64,000 nt of DNA from Haliscomenobacter sp. (lineage in GTDB: Bacteria > Bacteroidota > Bacteroidia > Chitinophagales > Saprospiraceae): the NCBI RefSeq assembly GCF_016718685.1, contig NZ_JADKCX010000034.1:1-64000 (forward strand). The letters run 5' to 3'. The translations under genes were made by a program, and so were the position numbers. Numbering within the stretch: position 1 is the stretch's first letter; every line of letters starts with the position of its first letter. The notes under the pieces are model-generated. The model had not been told where the DNA came from. It searched no databases and saw only the letters and a list, made by a program, of their open reading frames with translations. This document shows positions 29,104 to 38,455 of this stretch, one piece after another.

Positions 29104-29847
29104 ATGAATACGGTTATCGTTGATGATGAACCTTTGTATGTTGAACTATTATCGCGAAAATTGCATCAAGTTGCACCTGATGTCAATATAATCGCCACGT
29201 TTAATAAGCCCATTGATGCATTGGTGTTTTTGCGTCAAAACCCGGTGGACTTGCTCTTTTTGGATGTAGAAATGCCGGAAATCGATGGTTTTACTTTTCT
29301 GGATTTGTTTCGTCCCAATGATACGCCCGTCATTTTTGTGACCAGCCACGAAGGTTATGCTTTAAAAGCATTTCGGTATGCCGCGGTTGATTATTTACTG
29401 AAACCAGCGCAAGCGAACGAGCTAAGTGAAGCCATCAATAAAATCAACCGGGCCAAAAAGGAGGATTTATTTTCACAAATGGATGTGTTGCGCAGCGCGA
29501 TGAAGGAAATCCATTCAGAAAATTCACGGTTCAATCGGCTGGTGTTGAATACCCAGGATAAGGTAGTGGTACTGGATGTTGAAGAGATCGTCAACATCGA
29601 AGCTTCCGGGCCTTACTCGCAGTTTTATACCATCGATAAAAAGCAGTACATCACCAGCAAACCGCTGGGGCATTACGAAGATTTACTGCGCGTCAACAAT
29701 TTTTTTCGCTTGCACCGCTCCCATTTGGTCAACCTCCTGCACGTCAACTCGATTATGAAAGACGACGGGGTGGTCTTGATGCGCAACGGGACGCAGCTGC
29801 CATTTACCAAAGACAACATTTCCAAGCTGCTTGAAAATTTGAAGTAG
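29104..29847 (+). CDS. LytTR-family response regulator
   Basis: This 247-residue protein has an N-terminal receiver domain with acidic Asp7/Asp8 and phosphoacceptor Asp54 (LLFLDVEMPEIDG). A C-terminal LytTR DNA-binding domain follows (FFRLHRSHLVNL, VLMRNGTQLPFTK). It binds DNA when phosphorylated. Two TPR-type sensor kinases are encoded convergently immediately downstream (29875-33992) and are the likely partners. The two transcripts meet at a short palindrome. Confidence 0.93.
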   Translation: MNTVIVDDEPLYVELLSRKLHQVAPDVNIIATFNKPIDALVFLRQNPVDLLFLDVEMPEIDGFTFLDLFRPNDTPVIFVTSHEGYALKAFRYAAVDYLLKPAQANELSEAINKINRAKKEDLFSQMDVLRSAMKEIHSENSRFNRLVLNTQDKVVVLDVEEIVNIEASGPYSQFYTIDKKQYITSKPLGHYEDLLRVNNFFRLHRSHLVNLLHVNSIMKDDGVVLMRNGTQLPFTKDNISKLLENLK

Positions 29848-29849
29848 TT

Positions 29850-29874
29850 TATACCCTACCCCGCGCGGGGTATA
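29850..29874. terminator. Bidirectional terminator-like palindrome
   Basis: TACCCCGCGCGGGGTA is a perfect palindrome, and outer bases TATACCC/GGGTATA extend it. It lies exactly between the convergent stop codons of the LytTR regulator and the sensor-kinase-like gene. Confidence 0.65.
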
Positions 29875-31909
29875 TCAGGAGCGATGGGCATCAGGAACAA
29901 TGATGTCGTACCCTTTTCCTTCCGGACAGGCATTCAGTTTTCCTCCGTAACTTTCGATGAAGGTTTTGATCAAGGAAATGTCCCAATAAGGTTTGGAATA
30001 AGTATGATTTTGAGTTGGACGGCTAGTGTCGATGATCAATTTCTTGTACATCGGCAAGCCGGATGGTGACGCCCTCTTCCGTTCTCCAGGCGCTTAAACT
30101 TATCGGAAAGGATTGCCTGTGGGGCCGATGCACCATGATCAAAAACAAATTGCGCAGGGCCATTTTGAGCATGGTCGGATCGCCATACAAGTATAAATCT
30201 TCAGGAATGTGGTATATGATGGGTGAAAAAGAATCATCCCCCAGGAGGCGGATGTTATTGTCCAGTTCATCGGTCAGGGATTTGAGTTGAAATTCCTGGC
30301 GCAAGGGCTGGTAGCGGTGCATTTGTACCCTTGCGGTGAACAGCAAATCCTCCATCAAGGTAATGGTACGCACCGTTTGTTGGTGCAATTGAGTCAAAAT
30401 TATCGATTCCTGGGATTGCGTAAAGGACTTCGAGCTTAGGTTTAAATTGGCCAAAACATTTTGAATGCTTTGCAGCGGTGCCCTTAAATCGCGTGCAATG
30501 GTAGCAAAGAGTTGATCTTTGATTTGATTGAGGTCCAACAGTTGTTTTCTTTGGGTGTCGATGTCTGTCCCTTTCTGGGTGAGTATTTTGTTGGCGGCCT
30601 GGCGTTGCCGATAAAGCGAATAGATGCCCAGCCCGATGAGCAAAACCAAGCCTACTGTAATCATCATGATGTATTTCCACCATTTTATTTTGTTCAATCG
30701 ACCCGCATAATACTGATCCAGGTTTTGTTGGGCTTCGAGCACAGAGAATGCTTCCAGTCGATTGGTTGATTCGGCTTTGGTGTCATCTGAAAAAATGCTA
30801 TCGCTAATCATGCGGGCTTGTTTCAGGGCCTCGAGGCTGGGCTGGTATAATTTGAGCTTTTTCAGCACCGCAGAATAGGTGCGCAGCACCAAGGGTTGCA
30901 AAGTCTGAATTCCCTTGTTTTGAGCAATGGACAAGGCATATTTGGCGTAGTGGTGGGCCGAGTCGAGTTGTCCCAAATGTAAAAAAATCCGCGCCATGTT
31001 TCGACAAGCTATGGTTTGTACCTGCGCATCTTCATTCAACGTACTCAGGTAATGCGCCCTGCGTGCAAAAGGAAGACCAAGTTTGGGGCGATTATCGAGT
31101 AGATAAAGATCACTCAGGTTGGCACAGGCGCTGGCTGTAATATAGTTCAAACCAAAAGGTTCGGTTTCCTGTAGTGCACCTTGTACATAATTGATGGCTA
31201 CATCATTCTTTTTTTTGTGGCGATATACAGTACCCAGGTTGCTCAAGGTCATTGCTTTTACGGTAGGAGAAACGATCGTTTTTAGCTCTTTAACATTCAG
31301 TTTTAACAGATATTCTGCTTTTTCAAACTGTTGCAGTGAAACATAACTTTCCGCTAAATTGGCGCGGGTATGGCATCTGAGGTTCAATCCGGTGGGGCTT
31401 TTTTTGCATAAGGCGATGGCGCGGTAAGCATATTCCATGGAGGTTGGATAATCTCCTTTCAAGGCAAAAACATTGGCCATATTTGAAAAATTCAGGGCCA
31501 TGATCAAGGGTTGTTCTTCGATGTCGATCAAGTCACTGGATTTGAGGTAGTAATAAAGGGCCTTATCCAAATCAGCTTCATCAAAATACTCGTTGCCTTT
31601 GTTTCCAAAGGCTCGGGACATCAACACCTTATCATCTAAGTTTTGCGCTAGATTTAGCGCTTGATTATTGTAAGTATAAGCTTCAGCAACGTTGGAGTAC
31701 ATGAGCTGGTCGTGTAAATCGAGCAGAACCGAGGCTTTCTCTGATTTAATTTCAACTTGAGTCAGTTTGTTTTGAAGTGCTGCAAGTTTGTTCGGGTCGT
31801 AGGGCGTCACTTGGGCATACAGCATTATGCCTTGTAGAAACACAAAGTTTAACAGGCTTGCCACGAAAAAAAATTGGCCTTTTAGTTTGGAATCATGAAT
31901 GGTTTTCAC
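29875..31909 (-). CDS. TPR sensor kinase-like protein lacking kinase motifs (frameshift)
   Basis: The order is signal peptide, a series of TPR-like helical repeats (to about residue 400), one membrane helix, and a histidine-kinase-like cytoplasmic part. The phosphoacceptor motif reads ATIARDLRAPLQSIQ: the usual His is Arg473 (codon CGC). The ATP-binding part is also degraded. The N-box lacks its second Asn (ALRNLFLIMV), the DxGxG box reads DTSRP, and the glycine-rich G2 box is absent, although the final beta-strands (GGKLNACPEGKGYDIIVP) remain. A shift at about 30035-30050 must be bridged to reach the C-terminus. It overlaps the intact paralogue upstream by 4 bp (ATGA) and is likely translated with it. 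Confidence 0.85.
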
Positions 31910-33992
31910 GGTCTTGGCTGTTTTTTCGTTTTAATATCGTGTAACAGAATAGGGCCCTTGGACATAGTTTTTAAAGGCAAAACAATGGTAAAGGTGCAGC
32001 CTTCATTGGTTGAACATTCTCCTAATAATTTTCCGCCTTGATTTTCAATAAATTGCTTTACCAGAGACAGGCCCATCCCCGAGCCTACTTCGCCTTTGGT
32101 ACCAAAGCGTGACAATTGCCCTTTGAGGGCTTTATCGAGTTGTTCAGGGCTCATTCCGATGCCGTAATCTTTGATTTGGATGGCACACTCATCGGGTTCC
32201 TGATGGGCACGGATTTCTACGGCTTGTCCGGCATGCGAAAATTTTACCGCATTGGCCAAAATGTTGCGTAGGGCCATCCTGATCATTCCTGGATCGCTGT
32301 ACAAGGTGAAATCAGGATGAATTTCAATTTTGATGAGCACTGTTTTTTCCAAAAAAATGAGTTGAACGGCTTCACTTAGTTCTGCTATAATCGGTTGGAG
32401 TTTGAACTCTTTTTTGCTGGGTTGATAGCTGTTCATTTGTATTTTGGCCCAGTACAAGAGGTTTTCGAGCATTACACTGGTTTTGGCCGTTTGTTGATGC
32501 AAGAGTTCGAGCCAGCGCCGGCGGTCAGGGGGGGCAAGGTCTGGTTCATTGAGGGTGTCAAGTACCGCCTGGATGGCCCAAAGTGGAGAACGAAGATCGT
32601 GAGATATGACGGCAAAGAGCTGATCTTTGACTTGACTGAGTTGCTCCAGCTGGTTCTTTTGTTCTTCAATCTTGACATTTTGTGCTTTGAGCTGGCGGTT
32701 GGCTTTTTGGCGGATTTGGACTTTGAACAAAAGAAAAAGGCTGATCAAAGCGGCCAAAAATACGGTCAATAACATGGCATAACGAATGAATCGTTCTCTT
32801 CTGAATTTATTTTCAAAAGCCTCTTCTAATTCTCTCACTGCCCGGCGAATGGTCATTTCCTGCCGCAAACGTTCCGCTTTTAATTTTTGTGCTCCACTGG
32901 CAATGTTGTCTTCCAGTTCTTGTGCCTTTTCCAGGGCTAACAATGCGTCGAGGGATTTATTTTGTTGGGTTAAAATATTGGCCCGCTGAACCCAAATGTC
33001 CCGCTCGGTAGTATCCCGACCTTTGTACCGGGCTCCATGTAAAGCCATCGTATTGTACCACAGGGCTGAATCAAGGTTGTTTTCGGTAAAAAAAGCTTGG
33101 GCGATGAGGCGATTGCCGCAGTTTATCGCATTGGAATCCTGGAGCTGGAGGGCAGCTTCTTTTTTCTTTACGCCATATATTTTAGCCTTTTGGATGCTGT
33201 CCAGAAGTAAACTCACCCGGCTGAGGTCATCCAAAATGCCCATTTTTAAGTGGCCAAAATGGTTTGTTGTGGCAATTGCATCTGCACGTTTTAAGGCATT
33301 CAGGGCAACGAGGTATTTTTTTTGAGCTTCTTGATTTTGCCCCGTTGCGTACAGAATATCGCACAAATCGAAGGGGAGATTGACTTTTTTGGCCAAAGCT
33401 TCCCCTTTCATCAACGCTTCTGAGGCCAGAAAATACTTTTCATTTCCAGGTTACAGCGGCCAATGTGCGCATAAAATTTGACCAAAAGTGGCGTGTTTGG
33501 AGCAGTCTGTTTTTGCAATGTAGTGATGCCCAAATGGTAATAATCCAGTGCCTTTTGGTGATTCCACTGGCGTTGAAAAATGTTGCCCAAGTCGAGGTAT
33601 ACCTTGCTTTGATGGGTATATTTGCGGGATTTTTGGAAATATTCTGCTGCGGTGATGAGGCTTTTTAAGGCATATTCGATATTGAGGCTGCGGTCGGCAA
33701 TAATGCCCATGAGCTGATAATACCTTCCCCAGGTGATGTCTCGATTCAACTGCTTCACCAAAGGATTTACTTCAGTAAGGTAAGTTTTAGCCAGGCTGAG
33801 ATCAGCATTAAGTTCTTTTTCAATTAAAGCCCAATAAGAATTGATTTTTTGTTCGATAGATAAGGTCGAGGATAGCATTATCGATCTAGATTGGGCCAAT
33901 GGTTCAACAGGCCTTATGCCCCACATACTCAAACAGCTCATGAGCATCAATACCATATTTTTGCCGGCATAAGTGAGCCGTCGTTTTTCCAC
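31906..33992 (-). CDS. TPR sensor histidine kinase (frameshift)
   Basis: This kinase has a signal peptide, TPR-like repeats and one membrane helix (about 32700-32780). The dimerisation and phosphotransfer motif is AVISHDLRSPLWAIQ, with an intact His. The ATPase domain is complete: ALRNILANAVKFS, DYGIGMS and GSGMGLSLVKQFIENQGG. The frame breaks at the TTTT of 33437-33440: NLEMK must continue as KYFLASEALMKGEALAKK. With one base added this is a single gene of about 695 residues, not two. It overlaps the next kinase-like gene by 4 bp. The likely partner is the LytTR regulator at 29104. Confidence 0.88.
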
Positions 33993-34354
33993 GTCAATTG
34001 AATTTTGTTGTTCGCAGCAATGAGGGGAAAACTTGCAAAAAAGGATGCAGCAACCAGCAGAAAGTCTTCAGTAAAAAATAAGGCACTTTGGTAAAAGATT
34101 TCCCTTAGTTTAGAAAACAAGGGAAGCTTACAATCATTTGTACCGTACTTTAGTACCGTCAAAGAAGAATTTCTTTTCACGGTGAAGCTATCCTCAAAAG
34201 ATATCGTGCGAATCTAATGTATTTGCATTAAAAATTCAAGTATTACAGTGTTCTATTGTTGGCGCCCTGCTTTCGGGGCGTTTTTTTTTATGTTTTTATT
34301 AACAATATACAAACGATAATTTTTGCGAATTTTGACAAAAAAGTGCCCAATCTT
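33993..34354. other. Intergenic region with an orphan terminator
   Basis: This 362-bp gap lies between the divergent kinase gene and the DUF3667 gene. It holds a clear plus-strand terminator (34263-34289) without a gene before it. A weak -7-like box, TGTATTTG, lies at 34218-34225. A short transcript of 50-65 nt ending at the terminator is possible. No protein-coding frame is convincing. Confidence 0.45.
34263..34289 (+). terminator. Terminator without an upstream gene
   Basis: CGCCC pairs with GGGCG over an 8-nt loop and is followed by nine T. The nearest upstream gene is on the other strand. It may end a small RNA or attenuate the DUF3667 leader. Confidence 0.7.
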
Positions 34355-35407
34355 ATGCAAGAAATAGATGCTACGATAAAGAAATGTTACAACTGTGCAG
34401 AAGCCTTACCTCAACATGCTAAATATTGCTTGCGCTGTGGACAAAAGCACAGCAAGGGTTTGGTCACCTTGCCTCAACTTTTTGCCGAATTGGTTGACGC
34501 CGTATTCAACATTGATTCCAAACTATACCGCACCTTGTTGCATATTTTTATTCCAGGCAAGTTGACGCAAGAATATTTTAAGGGGCGGCAAGTACGCTAC
34601 GTAAGCCCGCTGCGTTTTTTCTTTTTTTGGGGGGTAGTCGCTTTTGCCTTGATGGCCAGTCTGGGGGGGAATCTGATTAACCTTCAGCAAACTATGGATT
34701 CAAGTTCCAGGCTTGGTAAGGCTTACGCTGAAAAATTCAACGTGACTTTTGATTCTGTGGCCAGTGTATTGAACCAAGAAATAGGGCTAAATAAAAGCGC
34801 TAATATTTTGTTGGATTCTTTGCGGCATCGTTTGCAAGTGGGCAAGAAGGACTCAAGTCAACTGGGCTATTTTTTACTCAAAGATGGGGCTTTTTCGCCT
34901 CAATCACTTGTCTTGTCCAATGCCGATGTTTTTACCCTCGATGTGGCTAGCATTTGCAAGAAATACAAGGTGGAGGGCAGCCTATCACGCTTTCAGGTGC
35001 AGCAGGGAGTCAAATTGATACGCGACCCTGAAGGCTATTCCAAATTCGTTTTAGGCAGTTTTACCTGGATGTTGCTCGTGATGTTGTTTGCGGTGGCACT
35101 AGCCTTGAAATTCATTTACATTCGTCGGAAGCGGTACTATGTCGAACACCTGATTTTTTCCATGCATTGCCACGCATTTACCCTCATGTTGATCGCCATC
35201 GGATTGATTTTTAAAGTTAAGGAAGGGGCTTTTTGGGGGGCTATTTCACTGGCAGTTGGATTGTACTTGTGGCTGGCGATGAAGCGATTTTACGGCCAAC
35301 GCTGGGGCAAAACAACCTTGAAATTTTTCCTGGCAACTTCTGCCTACTTATTCATTTTTGTCTTTGCGCTGGGCATCACTTCCCTCATTGGCATCGCATT
35401 ATTTTGA
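34355..35407 (+). CDS. DUF3667 family membrane protein
   Basis: The start at 34355 (MQEIDATIKKCYNC) gives 350 residues; the longer frame begins inside the terminator region and is not used. Two CxxC pairs form a small zinc ribbon (CYNC, then YCLRCGQ). The family pattern LYRTLLHIFIPGKLTQEYF and YVSPLRFFFF follows. About five membrane helices complete the protein. The DUF3667 role is unknown; the zinc ribbon faces the cytoplasm by inference. gatB follows 36 bp later. Confidence 0.85.
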   Translation: MQEIDATIKKCYNCAEALPQHAKYCLRCGQKHSKGLVTLPQLFAELVDAVFNIDSKLYRTLLHIFIPGKLTQEYFKGRQVRYVSPLRFFFFWGVVAFALMASLGGNLINLQQTMDSSSRLGKAYAEKFNVTFDSVASVLNQEIGLNKSANILLDSLRHRLQVGKKDSSQLGYFLLKDGAFSPQSLVLSNADVFTLDVASICKKYKVEGSLSRFQVQQGVKLIRDPEGYSKFVLGSFTWMLLVMLFAVALALKFIYIRRKRYYVEHLIFSMHCHAFTLMLIAIGLIFKVKEGAFWGAISLAVGLYLWLAMKRFYGQRWGKTTLKFFLATSAYLFIFVFALGITSLIGIALF

Positions 35408-35415
35408 GGTTTTGC

Positions 35416-35423
35416 TATATTTG
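35416..35423 (+). promoter_or_regulatory. Bacteroidota -7 promoter box
   Basis: TATATTTG matches TAnnTTTG, 20 bp before the gatB start codon. It implies a very short gatB leader. Confidence 0.5.
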
Positions 35424-35443
35424 CGCCCGAAAACCAACACACT

Positions 35444-36903
35444 ATGGCCAATACCGCCTACGAAACCATCATCGGCTTGGAAGTACACGTTCAATTGGCA
35501 ACCGCCAGCAAAGCTTTTTGTGCAGACGATGCCAGCTTTGGGGGTGAGCCCAATACACAGGTCAGTTCCATTTCACTGGGACATCCCGGGACTTTGCCCA
35601 AAGCCAATGGTCGGCAAATTGAGTTTGCCACACGGCTTGGCCTGGCTTTAGGCTGTCACATCAACGCGACCAATACCTTTGACCGCAAAAACTATTTTTA
35701 CGCGGATTTGCCCAAAGGATATCAAATTACCCAGGACAAGCAGCCGATTTGTGTTGGAGGAGAATTACCCATTAAGTTGGGCAATTCCTGGAAGACCATT
35801 CGGATTCACCACATCCATATGGAGGAAGATGCTGGTAAGTCCATTCACACCATGGCTCCTCGCCACTCTTTCATCGATTTGAATCGCGCCGGAGTACCAC
35901 TTTTGGAAATTGTGACCGAGCCAGATTTGCGCTCAGGTGAAGAAGTCGATGCGTTCATGACCGCGATGCGGCAATTGGTGCGGTATCTGGAAGTTTCAGA
36001 TGGCAACATGGAACAAGGCTCATTGCGTTGTGATGTCAACATCTCGATTCGGGAGCAGGGTGCCACAATTTTGAACGACCGCTGTGAGGTGAAAAACGTC
36101 AATTCGATGAAATTTGCTCGTCAGGCCATCGATTATGAAGTGCAACGGCAGATTGGATTGGTGGAATCGGGTGGAAAAGTCAAACAACAAACCCTCAATT
36201 TTGATCCCAACACGGGCGTAACCTCTCCCTTGCGGGAAAAAGAAGACGCCCATGATTACCGCTATTTTCCGGAACCTGATCTGCCGCCAGTGGTTTTGTC
36301 TAATGCCTATATTGAGTCAATCAAAAATGGACTGCCAGCGCTGCCACGGGAGCTGTACGCTCAATTGACTACCCAATATCAGCTGTCTGATTACGACGCC
36401 ACCATTTTGATGGAGGAAAAAAATACTGGCGCGTTTTACCTCAATTTGGTGCAGCACACCAAGAATTATAAAGCTGCGGCCAATTTGGTCATCAACCGTA
36501 TTTTGCCCTGGTGCCAGGAACAACGCCAATCCTTGAGCAACTTCCCGCTGGATGCCAAACATCTCGCTGCCTTGATCCAATTGATTGAGGATGGCAAAAT
36601 CAGCAATACTGCGGCGTATCAGCAGCTTTTCCCGGCCATGCTGACCAATCCTCAGCAGGCTCCGATGGCTCTGGCTGAGTCCCTCAATTTGCTGCAAAAT
36701 TCAGATGGTGATTTTTTGCAAAAAATTGCCGAAGAAATTTTGGCTCAATTTCCAGACAAGGTCAAAGAATACCAGAAAGGAAAAAAAGGCCTGATTGGTT
36801 TTTTATGGGGGAGTTGATGAAACGCTCCAAAGGCAAAGCCGATCCGAAGGTGGCGACGAGGATTTTGGAAGAGATTATGAGAAAGGGCACTTGGAAAAGT
36901 TGA
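35444..36903 (+). CDS. gatB: Aspartyl/glutamyl-tRNA amidotransferase subunit B (frameshift near the end)
   Basis: GatB forms, with GatA and GatC, the amidotransferase that converts misacylated Glu-tRNA-Gln or Asp-tRNA-Asn to the correct form. The catalytic cradle (YETIIGLEVHVQL, FDRKNYFYADLPKGYQITQ) and the C-terminal YqeY-like tail are clear. The frame breaks in the T run at 36799-36804. Adding one T restores GFFMGELMKRSKGKADPK and the normal C-terminus, ending with TGA at 36901-36903. Because gatB is normally essential, this shift is probably a consensus error. gatA and gatC are not in the window. Confidence 0.95.
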
Positions 36904-37029
36904 GAAGGGTGGGGGGGGTGGGGGTTACCGCGAGCGGCAAAGCAGGTTTTATTCGCTCAAAGAAAGAAAAATAACCCTGTCGCTTTGGTTTGTCCCGGTA
37001 CCTCAACCTCCCCAACCTTCTCAACTTTT
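36895..37029. repeat. Gene-end inverted repeat between convergent genes
   Basis: The left arm starts at 36895 inside the gatB 3' end (AAAAGTTGAGAAGGG, containing the TGA stop). The right arm ends at 37029 (CCTTCTCAACTTTT). The arms are G-rich and C-rich and imperfect, with an AT-richer loop. The element fills the gap between gatB and the convergent ABC gene. Confidence 0.75.
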
Positions 37030-37036
37030 TCCTTTT

Positions 37037-37654
37037 TTATTTGTAAGCCAAAATATTCACAGCGGAGTCACAAAAGGAATAATCCGTTTCCACATTGGAG
37101 GCGACGATGATGCTGCGCGAAGCGCCAAATTCCGCAATTAGTTCCGCGTACCATTCTGTTCCTTGCGCATCCAGATTGGTGGTGGGTTCGTCTAGTAAAA
37201 GTAAAGGGGCGGAGGAACAAATGGCCAACACCAATTTCAGGCGTTGTTTCATCCCCGAAGAAAAATTGCGCACCTCATTGGTACTTGAGCGCTCAAAACC
37301 CAGGAGGGCGATGATGTCTTTGGTGCTGAGCTTGTGTTGAAAAGGTTTGAATTTGCAATGAAAATCAATGGCTTCTTGCAAACTGAATTCCTCGATGAGC
37401 TCAATATAAGGTGCTGCGTAAGCCAAATGGGCATACACCTGGTCAAGTTCCAGTTTTTTGCCGGCTAGGCTATAATTTACCTTACCTTTTGAGGGGGTAA
37501 GGTGCCCACAAATCATTTTTAACAAGGTCGACTTTCCGGAGCCGTTGGGACCAGTAATGGCCATGCGGCTTCCGGGTTCAATCAGCAGGTCAACGCCACG
37601 GAGAATCCAATCGCGGCGAAACCGTTTCCCTACTTGTTGCAGTTCAACCTTCAT
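37037..37654 (-). CDS. ABC transporter ATP-binding protein
   Basis: The Met at 37654 (MKVELQQV) gives 205 residues and overlaps the lpxA end by 11 bp; a start six codons earlier is possible. Walker A is GPNGSGKST, the signature motif FSSGMKQRL, and Walker B LLLLDEPTTNLD. A single ATPase domain without permease, it follows the lpx genes. A role in exporting an envelope component is inferred from position only. Confidence 0.88.
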   Translation of the reverse strand: MKVELQQVGKRFRRDWILRGVDLLIEPGSRMAITGPNGSGKSTLLKMICGHLTPSKGKVNYSLAGKKLELDQVYAHLAYAAPYIELIEEFSLQEAIDFHCKFKPFQHKLSTKDIIALLGFERSSTNEVRNFSSGMKQRLKLVLAICSSAPLLLLDEPTTNLDAQGTEWYAELIAEFGASRSIIVASNVETDYSFCDSAVNILAYK

Positions 37655-38453
37655 TGGTGAGTGCACTTCCATTGATGTGACGCAGGCCTTTCATGATCTC
37701 AGGCTTGTTGCGCACAAAATCCAGGATATTAGAGCGTTCGGTAGTGGGTTCAATCTGGCCTTCGATGATCTCAATGGCCTTCGATAAACGTACCCCTTTT
37801 ACAAAAAGAATGCGGTAAATTTCATGGATGTGGTTGATTTGTTCCGCCGAAAAATTCCTGCGTTGCAGGCCGACAACATTGACCCCGGCATAAGAAAGCG
37901 GTTCGCGCGCAGCCTTCACAAAAGGAGGGACGTGCTTGCGCACCAACGAACCACCAGCAATAAAGCTGTGGGCACCAATGCGGGTGAATTGCTGGACGGC
38001 AACCAGGCCTTCTAAAATGGCCCAATCTTCAATCTCGACATGGCCGGCCAGATTCACATTATTGGCCAGGATCACATGGTTTCCCAGGATACAATCATGA
38101 GCAACATGCGCATAGGCCATGATGAGGCAATTATTGCCCACCACGGTACTGCCAGCGGCTGCGGTGCCCCGGTTGACCGTGACAAACTCCCGGATCGTGG
38201 AATTGTCTCCAATGGTAGCGGTAGTGATTTCACCCTGAAATTTCAGATCTTGAGGGATACCCGCGATGACTGCCCCGGGGAAGATACGTACATTGTTGCC
38301 GATACGGGCACCATCAAAAATGGTGACATTTGGCCCAATCCAGGTATTGTCTCCGATGACGACATCTTTGTCTATAAAACAAAATGGGCTGATCGTCACA
38401 TTGGACCCGATTTTTGCATCGGGGTGTACAGAAGAAAGGTGCTGCTGGTTCAT
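37644..38453 (-). CDS. lpxA: UDP-N-acetylglucosamine acyltransferase
   Basis: The start at 38453, 3 bp after the lpxC-fabZ stop, gives 269 residues; the longer open frame overlaps lpxC-fabZ and is rejected. Left-handed beta-helix hexapeptide repeats fill the first two thirds. AYAHVAHDCILGNHV carries the catalytic His119 (second His). LpxA adds the first acyl chain to UDP-GlcNAc in lipid A synthesis. It is part of the lpxD, lpxC-fabZ, lpxA run. Confidence 0.97.
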   Translation of the reverse strand: MNQQHLSSVHPDAKIGSNVTISPFCFIDKDVVIGDNTWIGPNVTIFDGARIGNNVRIFPGAVIAGIPQDLKFQGEITTATIGDNSTIREFVTVNRGTAAAGSTVVGNNCLIMAYAHVAHDCILGNHVILANNVNLAGHVEIEDWAILEGLVAVQQFTRIGAHSFIAGGSLVRKHVPPFVKAAREPLSYAGVNVVGLQRRNFSAEQINHIHEIYRILFVKGVRLSKAIEIIEGQIEPTTERSNILDFVRNKPEIMKGLRHINGSALTNEG

Positions 38454-38455
38454 CT

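Noticed and set aside
33411..33992. Separate small TPR protein gene upstream of the kinase
   Set aside because: The two parts fuse into a normal TPR kinase after one base in a TTTT run, so this is one gene.
36904..37029. G-rich stretch after gatB as a G-quadruplex element
   Set aside because: The G runs face a complementary C-rich arm, so hairpin formation of the gene-end type explains it better.
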